64,000 nt of DNA from Meghimatium bilineatum. Lineage: Eukaryota > Mollusca > Gastropoda > Stylommatophora > Philomycidae. Positions 55,100-64,000 of the stretch are shown piece after piece (positions within the stretch are counted from its first letter, which is position 1; each line of letters opens with the position of its first letter). Under the pieces are notes generated by a model, which did not search any database, was not told the origin of the DNA, and was given only the letters and a program-made list of their open reading frames with translations. A program made the position numbers and the translations under genes. The stretch is taken from NCBI GenBank assembly GCA_034231615.1, contig CM067306.1, positions 62,606,813 to 62,670,812 of the forward strand, in the 5' to 3' direction.

Positions 55100-57065
55100 A
55101 CTGCAAATTAAGTAATAACTAGCAAATAATATGTGCACTCAACAAGATACATAGGCAGAACACAATGTGGTTAGTTTTAAGGACGAACAAATATAGATGA
55201 AAGTATACAAAACAGACTAAATCAATGTTTCAATCATAAGGTCTTCCTCAAGATGTATACAAACAGAGAACAGACGATATGCCTATATTTATATAAATAC
55301 AACAGTAACATCACAAAAACTAGACTGTAGACATTTAACAATAGAGGAAACCAAGGTAACGATGACGTACGTACACAAACATATCACGTTCTATCATAGA
55401 TACGCAAATTAAAAACATGCAGAAATGAGAACGAAATAAAAAAAATTATGATAGAAAATAAATTGAATGAACAAAAAAACAGAAAGACAACACATGATGC
55501 TCCACACTTCACACGCCAACCCCAATCGAGATTTATCAATGATCTGTATTAAGATCAAATGGCTTAACTCTGTGAGACATTTATTGCCATACTGCAATAA
55601 AAAACGGTGTTCAAGTGCGTACCTAGAGCTATCCTTGGCTTAGTGCTATTATTTGCAGGATTTGATTGCAGTTACCTTGAATATTTCTATTGTTAAATGT
55701 ATGCAAGCTAGTATTTGTGCTTTTACGTTTATATTTATATTTATCATATGTTTTCTGTCTTTCCTCATCCTCAGAAATATCTGAGCTCAGAAAAGAGTAG
55801 TTCACAAGTATTCACAAGTTATCTTAGCTACCAAGATATGCAGTATGATGCAGAAAGGCTGCCACATCAGGCGGCACCAATTAAAATACATTGTCGTGGG
55901 TGGAAATTCGAAGAAAATCCATTTAAGGGGGCGGCATTTCAAAGACTTGAATTATACTGAGAAAATCTATCGCACCATGCTGTGCAATATCAACGCTCCA
56001 AACGCTATACTCCAGAAAACTACCAGACCAGCAAACACTACTGAACGAACTAAGCAATCAGCGCAAACTGTGTGCTGGATAATATCGCATTGCAGAAAAC
56101 ATAGAAAACAGATCTTCTGGCTATGCTGGATAACATCGCATTGTGAAATACATAGAAACGAGAAAACAGAACTTGTGGCTAGGAAAGATGCTACTTGTGA
56201 TTAACTAGATGTGGAAATAACTTACCATAAAAAGTAGCAGATGATCAAGGCAATTAGAAAGTCAACACAAGGTGACTACCAAATTATTAACAGACCAGAA
56301 CAAGTTGTTGTTCTACGTCATAGAACATGTTGTTCTACTTCTCAGAACAAGTAGTTGTTCTAAGTCTCAGAACAAGACACATCCGAATCCGCTGTTTAAT
56401 TCATGTCCAGATTTAAAACTGCTGGCTTGGAATGAGGAGCAGCCAGGAACAGACGTTACTGTTGGCTTAGAAGAATTTTCGCCAAATAACGTAGAACTGA
56501 AACTATCGATGATCGTGTTATGATGGATACACTTAAATGGAGATCGGAGCACCTATAGAGGCGTATGTACGATGATAACTATCTGACGACTAATTTACTC
56601 GCTTATTTTAAAAAAATATCAGAAATATAAAGATGAGTATGGTTTAAGAAAGCGAAACTTGGAAAATGGTAATGATGTTGTGTTAATCTCTGGTAACACA
56701 TAATGTAACCCACACAATATCAGCGTTTCGAGCACGTTCTTTATCAAGAGCACAGTGTAAAACGTGACGAATAAGAAACGACACTGTTCACGTTTACATA
56801 ATAATAGCTAGATGGGATAAATCGCAAATTTTGAAGGAATATAAATTATGGAAGAAAATAAAGAAATATAGAGATCAAACAAAGCAGAATAGAAAATTGA
56901 TCGCATACAGTGGGATATCGACAAAACAAAATAAACAGTGAGAAACCAGAACATAACAAGATATCTACACATCTACACCAGCGACCTCTACTATTTTTGT
57001 ATGGTTACAATGTTTTATGTGACCAAATGTTACTAACGGCTACTGTTAAAGTGTGCTCATCTTTA
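55100..57065. other. Unassigned region upstream of the first exon seen
   Basis: No Ig, Fn3 or other domain is recognisable on the minus strand. Open frames at 55715-56204 (plus) have no known motif. At about 56725, TTTCGAGCACGTTCTTTATC is an invertebrate-repeat-like string of uncertain origin. Confidence 0.45.
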
Positions 57066-57069
57066 CATG

Positions 57070-57350
57070 AGGCTCGCGGTAGCTAGTTGATAATGAGCCA
57101 TGTTCAAAACCACGTACGGGTAAAAAAAAAAATTAATAAACAATCCGGGTCGTGGTTTCTCGCCTGACATCACCGCTCCTCCAGTCGAACCAGCTGTAAA
57201 TGGGTACATGGCGCATTCGTTGGGGAAGGTAAACACAGCAAGGAAGAGAACTATCTATCCCACTTAATAGCTGCTGAGGCTTAGTAAGTCCATGAAAGGA
57301 TATCTTCATCCCCGACGGCAGTTTGCTGCCATGTGACATACCTTTACCTT
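57070..57350 (+). mobile_element. tRNA-derived SINE family C, second copy
   Basis: A box TAGCTAGTTGA, B-box-like GTTCAAAACC, GGGTCGTGGTTTCTCGCCTG, CAGCTGTAAATGGGTACATG, TCCCCGACGGCAGTTTGCTG and the end CATACCTTTACCTTA; collinear with 26630-26940. Confidence 0.78.
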
Positions 57351-57981
57351 ATATCACAATAAGAGGTACGTAACCAAATCATTACCATTTTCCAAGTTTC
57401 GTCTCTTGGATAACAGTTTTACTGCACTTATTACCTTTTGTGGGATTTAAAACAGCTTGAACAGTTAAACATAACATATACATCAAACAATCAATCAAGT
57501 TCCATGCCGAATAGCGTAGGTGATCATGTTTCCCCACGACTCTGTGTCTCTTGTGTTGTCAATAATCTCGGTTGAAGAACTTCTACCGTGCCAAAATATT
57601 AGTCCATCTAGCAACTTTTCTCTTTAGTCCCGTCTCTTCTCCCCTTGGTCTTTCCAGTGGTATGATCTTGTATAAATGTTGCATGTTGAGGGTATGTCTC
57701 GCTAATTGCATACCTATGGATTATCCATAAAATAAGCCTCCCCCATCCCGTTCTTAATTATGTCTCAAAAAACCGTTAATTTTTACATAGATAACACACT
57801 GTTGGTCTGAAGATTGAATTTATAATTTGCCTTTTGGTTTCCTTAGGGGATAGATTTGTGTTTCTAATTTGATGTAAGTTCGCAATTTATATAGTTGACA
57901 TTTTTAATACTTATCTCGAGCTCTCTGTCCATTCTTCCAGAAGTTAAAAGTATTGTTCAAATGAAATGTATTTGCTATATA

Positions 57982-58155
57982 CAGTAGAATTCTGTTATAA
58001 GAACTTGGTCCAGGCTGACAATATATGTATGTAATAACATAAATTCGCTATATACAGTACAAACAATATAGAATAAATATAAATGGGGATTGCGAAAAGT
58101 GTTGCTATATAGGGAAATTTGTTATAACAGAATGCGCTCTAAGGGGATTCCGCTG
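57982..58155. mobile_element. pogo/Tigger-like MITE, 174 bp
   Basis: Terminal CAGTAGAATTCTGTTATAA on the left and, in reverse complement, CAGCGGAATCCCCTTA on the right, flanked by TA at 57980-57981 and 58156-58157. CAGTRGAA...GTTATA ends with TA targets are known for the Tc1/mariner pogo branch. No transposase. Confidence 0.75.
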
Positions 58156-58664
58156 TATTATGTCCATAAAAAGGGAATTCCCTATACGTAAATTAACAAC
58201 ATCTCAGATTTCCTAGGATCTATCAAACTACAACACACACTGTTTCAAGAGCGCGAATGAAAGAGAGAGTGGGAGATGGAGTGGGAGATAACATTTAAAG
58301 TAGCGTATTTTTTATCTTTGCTGACTTTTCTCGCAGACTCCAGTTACCGTACTTCATTTTAGTTGGCACCAGTCCCAGATATTTCTGCTATCAAATTTTT
58401 TTATTATCTCTAGTGCTAAATGTGGAAACAGAAAACATTCACAGTGAACACTCATTTTTGCCTAGACCCTCACAGGTAATCTTGTAAATAGCATCTCCAC
58501 TCGGACCGTGACAAGTATTCAATCAAACAGTATGTCCTTTCAGAGGCTCACACGTATTACAGCAGCAAACACCATCATCTCCTCTTGTACCCTCAAAAGT
58601 ATTCCAGCAAACACCACCATCTTCTCCTTCTCTTGGACTCTCACCTCCTACGTGTTGCCGTGGA

Positions 58665-58912
58665 TAGAAATAGGAGTAAAGAATAGCAGCAATTCTTAAC
58701 TTCAATGTAAGAGTAAACTAAGAAAGCTATGGGGTAAAGTTAGCTGTCCCATCCCAAATAGGGTCACAGTGGCACAAAAGCCCTGCTGAAATCGGAAACG
58801 TTAAAGGGCGCAGATATCGCAAAAATGTTGGAAACTGTGACAACTTATTCTGTTCTCCGGACTACATCCTGCCAATCTGCAGGAGTTTGAGAACGAACGC
58901 AGAAGAAGGAGG
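58665..58912 (+). mobile_element. Family A short element, near full length
   Basis: TAAAGAATAGCAGCAATTCT, GTTAGCTGTCCCATCCCAAA, GGGCGCAGATATCGCAAAAA, GTTCTCCGGACTACATCCTG, CAGGAGTTTGAGAACGAACG then CAGAAGAAGG. It splits a local repeat (AAGTATTCCAG occurs on both sides). Confidence 0.85.
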
Positions 58913-59271
58913 CCATTTCAAGTATTCCAGTAAATGTCATGTTCACATTAATCTTCCATCTTTTAACCATGATAGCGCTCGATGATAGAAAAATGTTTCT
59001 CCTTCCATCATCATCAGGTATCATATCTTGAACATGATGTAGCAGTCATCACTGCCTTTCGAAACTTATGTCAATCTTGAGCCAGTCTTCCTTATGCTGT
59101 TACTGTTATGTTCAGGTGGTCTTTGATATCTTGCGTTCATCTTCTTATTTTATCCCTCCAACGCAAGATAAAAGGAAAGTTTCAATGAAAGTATATGCCT
59201 ACATATGAAATATGCGTTATGAAACGTAATGTGAATTTTAGACACTAATAACATATGTAGAAAAATAGTTT

Positions 59272-59536
59272 GGTACAGAACTAGTAGATGCCACCACATA
59301 GTCGAGTTATTTCCCTTGTCTATGTTTGTAAATTCCATGTTCATCATTTAATAATTGAAATATTCGTTTATTTTAGGGTTTGGGTCAGGGTTAGGATAGT
59401 TATGTTTTACATAACTAACCCTAACCCCAAACCTAAATAAATAAATATTTCAAATTTTAAATGATGAACATAACATTTACAAACATACACAAGGGAAATA
59501 ACTCGACTATGTGGTGGCGTCTATTCGTACTGTACC
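59272..59536. mobile_element. Near-perfect 265-bp palindrome (foldback element)
   Basis: Arms of about 130 bp: left GGTACAGAACTAGTAGATGC, CACCACATAGTCGAGTTATT, TCATCATTTAATAATTGAAA; the right arm is the reverse complement with few changes. The centre is AGTTATGTTTTACATAACT. Both arms carry telomere-like strings (CAGGGTTAGG and AACCCTAACCCC). Confidence 0.88.
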
Positions 59537-59539
59537 AAT

Positions 59540-60110
59540 AATTTATATTCTTATATGCACATACTAATATCTATTCTATTTGACGTGTCCATGGCTGCCT
59601 ATAGATATGTTCTCCTCAAAGTAGAAGGGGTGGCGGGTAGCAAATCAGAACATGGTTTTCAGTTTTAGGAATGTAGCCAAAAACTTAGATAAAACCCCTC
59701 CTATAATTATTTTTTTCGCAGAAAAAAGGTCATCATATTTCTCATCAAACAGAGTGAATTATACACTAAAACGGATGAATAACCCCTTTTTATAACTAAA
59801 AGTCCTTACTCACTAAAATCCTAGCTACTTATTATTAGTAAAAATTACGAAATAATTATTTCGCTAACCAAAATTTGAAAACGTTCAGGATTTATAGAAA
59901 CGGACTTTTTTTATTTGAATTTACACACACACACACAAATATTTATGTAGCTTATACACAATTATTAATTAAAAACCCGTATATAAAAATATATTAAATA
60001 TAAGACCGGAATTAAACTTGTATTGTGATTCGTGAAAGGATTTTTACAATTGGGAAAGTTTGAGTGAACTTAGATGTTTCGAGTTTTAAACGGTCAATAG
60101 CATCATATCA
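59540..60110. other. AT-rich sequence, nothing recognised
   Basis: No repeat unit, ORF with known domain, or splice-supported exon seen; a short (CA)n at about 59920-59935. Confidence 0.5.
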
Positions 60111-60114
60111 AACA

Positions 60115-60660
60115 TTGAAATGTTGGAAACTGACCATCTCAAGACAACGTAACACAATGAAACATTAGACACCGACCATCTTGGGATAAAATTACACAAC
60201 GAAACATTAGGGGTCGACTATCATGGGATAAAGTAACACAATGAAACATTTGACACCAGCTATCTTGGGATAAAGTGACACGGTGAAACATTAAAGGCAT
60301 ATTTTTTGCACTAAGTATCAAAAGGAAACATTAAAAACTGACTATCCTGGGACAAAGTATCACATGAAACTCTACACACGTATTATTATTTGGGACAAAG
60401 TAATACAATTAAACATTAAGGTATAGACTTTGTCAGGACAAAACAACCACACATAAAGATACAGACTATGCCAGGACAAATCAATGAAACATGAATATAC
60501 TGACTTTATCGGTACAAAACAATCAAACGTTAAAATAGTCTTTATCGGGACAGAATTTGTGTGGACAACACATCGAAAGATTAAAATACAGACTTTATCG
60601 GAACAAAACATCAAAAGATTAAAATACAGACTTTTGTCAGGACAAAACACTTAAACATTA
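60115..60660. repeat. Degenerate 37-42-bp minisatellite
   Basis: Units like AATGAAACATTAGACACCGA plus CCATCTTGGGATAAAGTAAC shift rightwards into GGACAAAACAATCAAACATT-type units. Confidence 0.82.
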
Positions 60661-61014
60661 AGATAAGACTACAAGGCAACTTGCGAATAAATACAATTTA
60701 TGACTGAAAGGATGATAATATTTGCTGTCTGAATGGTGAAACAAGAACATGTAAACATATATAACTGTTTGTGTGTTGCTGTTGGACCGGATCCAAAGAA
60801 TGACTAGCGACTGGAGACGTGTATTAAACGAGAGTCGGCGCAAGGAGATAACACAGTGTGCTCACAGATAATCTAACCAATCTGAAAAATCTTGGCCCCA
60901 TGTCAGCATTTCTTCTACCTCAGGTAGGTTAGTTTGAGAACAAACTGTCCATCTAAGAAAATGGGTGGATAAAGTGAAAGAATGAAACAGCGTTGCCATA
61001 TTGACAATTTCGGT

Positions 61015-61255
61015 TTCATCTTTAAATTTGTCATTTTGAAATCTCCTGGTTATATAATTTATTATTTGTCAATTTTGAAATCTCACTGATTTATATAATT
61101 TTATTATTTTGTAAAATTTGAAATATCACTGATTTATATAATTTATTATTTTGTAAAATTTGAAATCTCACTAGTTCTACATTTATTATTTTGTCAATTT
61201 TGAAATCTCACTGGTTATAGAATTTATTATTTTGTCATTTAGTATTCAGTATTTT
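61015..61255. repeat. About 40-bp tandem repeat, about 5 copies
   Basis: Units TTTTGAAATCTCACTGGTTA followed by TATAATTTATTATTTTGTCA. Confidence 0.88.
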
Positions 61256-61654
61256 TAGCAAATTTCAAAAATGTATCAATTTTTAATTGTTCCTGCTTAA
61301 CTTACGAAAATCAAGGGATAAATGTTCCAGAGTAGGGTAACAACCATAAAGAGGAATTAAGTGGCTGGAGTAATACTTATGAAAGTTTGAAATGTCTGAT
61401 CATATAATTAAATAACGTTGTTGCTAGTTGAATTATTTTTTTTCGTTTTGCTAAAATGCGCTGGTATAATAGTCAAACTATAAACCATGACAACGCATTC
61501 CTTTCTCTGGTCTAGTGATTATCTGAACCGATGGTGATAAGCCTACACTAAGTGCACCCCCAGAGAAACTAAATCTCTTTCAGCAGATGGTGAAGGGAAG
61601 GGTATAGTTAATAGTTCCCGTGGTAAATTGATTGTATTTTTTCCTAGTCCTACC

Positions 61655-61860
61655 CTTCTTCTTCTGCGTTCATTCTCAAACTTCTGTAGATTAGCATAAT
61701 GTAGCACAGAAAACCGAATGTGTTGTTACGGTTTACAGCTTAGATGTGATATATGTGTTTGTTGGCCTGACACATCCGACTTGAGCATGATCACACTCTT
61801 CAATCACTCTATATCTTCCTCGTGCAATTCCAAACTGCATTAATGTCTAACAACAGAACT
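61655..61860 (-). mobile_element. Family A short element
   Basis: CTTCTTCTTCTGCGTTCATT, CTCAAACTTCTGTAGATTAG, GGCCTGACACATCCGACTTG and AGCATGATCACACTCTTC. Confidence 0.75.
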
Positions 61861-62489
61861 TGGGCTATATATTGATATCCAGCAAGTATTTGAGAAAGAA
61901 AGCAAAAAAAGTTTGTTTCGATAACACGCAACTTAATTTTATGAAATGCACTTTTTAGAATATTATAGATTTTAATTTTATTCCGTTGAATTCACTCGCT
62001 GTTTATTATGTTTTCTGTAGCTTTTGTTTAGAAATTACACTATATTTTCAACATAATGTTTTTGCACAAACAACTTTAGATTTGTGGCAACCCTGGAAGC
62101 AAACATCTCCCGACAGGTAAGATAGCAAAGACGACTGGTATATTTAGAATGAGACGTGATAAATAGGACGATGAGTAAGACAGATCAACAAGCTAGTATG
62201 AAGGAGTAGAGGGGTGTGCTTTCAACTGATACAAACTGAGCTGGCGTGGGCGGCGAAGAAATTGTTATGGAACATTGTTATGTAATACGCATCAATACTA
62301 CTTCTTCTACTAGCAGTTGTTTTTTCCCGAAAGTAATGGCAACCTTCAAGAACATTGTACACAGAAGTGTCCAATGGATTAATCGAACTTTTCTCTTTAA
62401 AAAACATGGCAGCAATGACTACAATTTTTTCAAACATCACCCTAGAAAACTATACACCTGGAGGTTATTGGGCGGAAAGACAAAAAAAC

Positions 62490-62975
62490 CAAATTGATTA
62501 TAGGCGCCTATATGCCTACTGTTGTTGTTTAACTCCAACATCATCCCTATTCTATCATATGGATGCGAAAGTTGAAAAGCCACATATAAGAGACAAGACT
62601 CATTTGAAAACAAATGCCTACGTACCAATCTGAATGTTAAGTGGAGTGACTTTAAATATAACACTACTATAAGAGAGGAACGCAAACAAACCTATATATC
62701 TTCCTTCATTAGACAAAGGCGTTGGACTTACATCGGCCATGTTCTCAGAATGAACAGCCTAAGAATTCCCCATCAATCACTATATTGGGTGCCACCTGGA
62801 GTAAGAAGAAGAGGGAGACCTAGAGACACTCTACGAAGAACCATTAATATTGAAGGCATGTCAATGAACCTAAACAACACGCAACAATTGAAAGACCTGG
62901 CAACACAAAGACAGAAATGGAAAGCTATGGTTTCTGCCCTATGCGCCGCTTATGGCCCTGGAGGAAAATAACATA
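62490..62975 (+). mobile_element. LINE 3' end, RRGRPRDT type
   Basis: Reading through frame breaks: PILSYGCES, ENKCLRTNLNVKWSD, RWTYIGHVLRMNS, then an open frame GVRRRGRPRDTLRRTINIEG, LKDLATQRQKWKAMVSALCA and AYGPGGK stop. This is the conserved C-terminus of a non-LTR RT. Confidence 0.87.
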
Positions 62976-63279
62976 CCATATGCCTACTAATTGAATAAGG
63001 ATGGAAAACAAACATCCTTAAATTCAAGTCACTGCCAAATGCAGACTGCGACACTGAGCATGACCTACTCATCGTAAAGTTCAAGTCCAAAATTTAAAAA
63101 AATTAAAACATTTAATACTTTCCAGATATGATATGTCGTCTATACCGAAAGAATACATCATTGAAATTCAAAACACATTCCAAAAATACTTGAAATACAA
63201 GACGAATACATTCCAAATGATCTTCAAAACAAAATAAGAGATATTTTCAATAACTGCAAAAAACTGAGCCTATAAGTAA

Positions 63280-63890
63280 AGATGAAATTACACCTAAAAT
63301 AGCCATTGACAAAGAGCAACTAGAAAATGTAAACAACTTTGAATATCAATGGTCAACCATCAACACCACAGGAGATTGCTCGGCAGAGATAAGAAAGATA
63401 TTAGCGATGGCACTAAAAAACATCACAGATGAAAAATCTATGGCAGGAGCAAAAGTTACAACAACTAAGAAGCTATATCATTTCAGTGGCAACATACGGT
63501 TGTAATACGTGGGCAATGACATTGACAATGGAAAATAAAGTATATGCATTCGAAATGAAATGCTATAGAAAGGTCCTAAGATTATCGTGGACAGAAAAAA
63601 AAAAGAACTAACGCAGATGTCCGCAAAAAATGAACATTAAAGAAGACTGTCTCCTCAAAACTATCAAAAAACGCAAAATTACATATTTCAGACATATAAA
63701 TAGATACAATGGTTTGGAAAGATTAATCATGGAGAGGAAAGTTCCAGGAAAGAGAACAAGAGGCAGACCAAGACTACGATGAACACATGACATCAAAGAC
63801 CTTCTGAACACGACACTGGAAGGAACTGAGCAGCTCGCATAGAGCCGTGAGGCTTACAAAGTCGCAGTGAGGACACGTTCTGCAAAGGAC
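63280..63890 (+). mobile_element. Second, different LINE 3' end
   Basis: Open stretch RSYIISVATYGCNTWAMTLT, NKVYAFEMKCYRKVLRLSW, then KKRKITYFRHINRYNGLE, VPGKRTRGRPRLR and THDIKDLLN. It differs from the element 300 bp to the left and is followed by (GA)n. Confidence 0.83.
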
Positions 63891-63893
63891 GAG

Positions 63894-63897
<4 letters not shown>

Positions 63898-63938
<41 letters not shown>
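63898..63938. repeat. (AG)n microsatellite
   Basis: About 40 bp of AG dinucleotides at the end of the LINE fragment, perhaps its 3' tail expansion. Confidence 0.95.
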
Positions 63939-63941
<3 letters not shown>

Positions 63942-64000
63942 TGTGTGCAAAAAACACTATCATTAAAATCATCTTTAAAAAAAAAATAATTAAAACCCAT

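Noticed and set aside
55715..56204. Plus-strand ORFs of 81 and 119 codons as a novel gene
   Set aside because: No domain, overlapping frames, an internal ~60-bp repeat (TGCTGGATAAYATCGCATTG twice), and no splice or promoter evidence.
62246..62633. Overlapping plus and minus ORFs of 60-92 codons
   Set aside because: The right part overlaps a degenerate LINE; the rest has no recognisable motif and frames overlap on both strands.

Overview
This is an animal nuclear genome window: large introns, GT-AG splice signals, no operons and many eukaryotic transposable-element remnants. The LINE 3' ends (RNase H plus CxxC knuckle tails, REHKTN-type and FWKxYVT-type reverse-transcriptase tails) and the muscle-type Ig/Fn3 gene suggest a lophotrochozoan, most likely a mollusc. 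That assignment rests on recalled family resemblance, not on a search.

One host gene is recognised. It lies on the minus strand and covers at least 1-54363. I resolved 31 exons (7327 coding nt, about 2441 codons) that join in one continuous open frame with compatible phases at every junction. Reading 5' to 3' (right to left): an Ig domain; a 2302-nt exon coding a long Glu/Lys/Thr/Ser-rich, probably disordered region that runs into a second Ig; three more Ig domains; two small linker exons (120 and 36 nt); a first fibronectin type III (Fn3) domain; a 45-nt linker exon; then eleven more Fn3 domains in tandem, the last cut by the window start. All Fn3 boundaries use phase-1 introns. Cytosolic-style Ig domains (two lack a canonical Cys), an elastic-looking low-complexity insert and long Ig/Fn3 arrays point to a giant sarcomeric protein of the titin/twitchin/obscurin class. 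The start codon and 5' exons lie beyond the right edge or were not recognised in 54.4-64 kb; the 3' end lies beyond the left edge. No kinase domain is visible.

The introns are full of private minisatellites (units about 14-60 bp, usually one family per intron), often beginning within about 150 bp of a splice site. At 27.1-27.25 kb an array continues in register into the functional 5' splice site, so decayed copies of the donor are stacked in the intron. Several other arrays carry a consensus donor (GTAAGT, GTGAGT or GTAAGC) in every unit on the gene's sense strand.

Mobile elements: about 16 LINE fragments (mostly 3' ends; 12 of 16 inside the gene are antisense to it), two related short element families (A and B) that end in the same GAAGAAG tail as a LINE family, at least two tRNA-derived SINE families, a pogo/Tigger-like MITE, two TTAA-associated piggyBac-like elements, other inverted-repeat elements, and a family of near-perfect long palindromes (59272-59536; 18997-19499), one of which is split by a SINE with an 11-bp target-site duplication. 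From 54.4 to 64 kb I see only repeats and unassigned sequence: probably the next intron or 5' flank.
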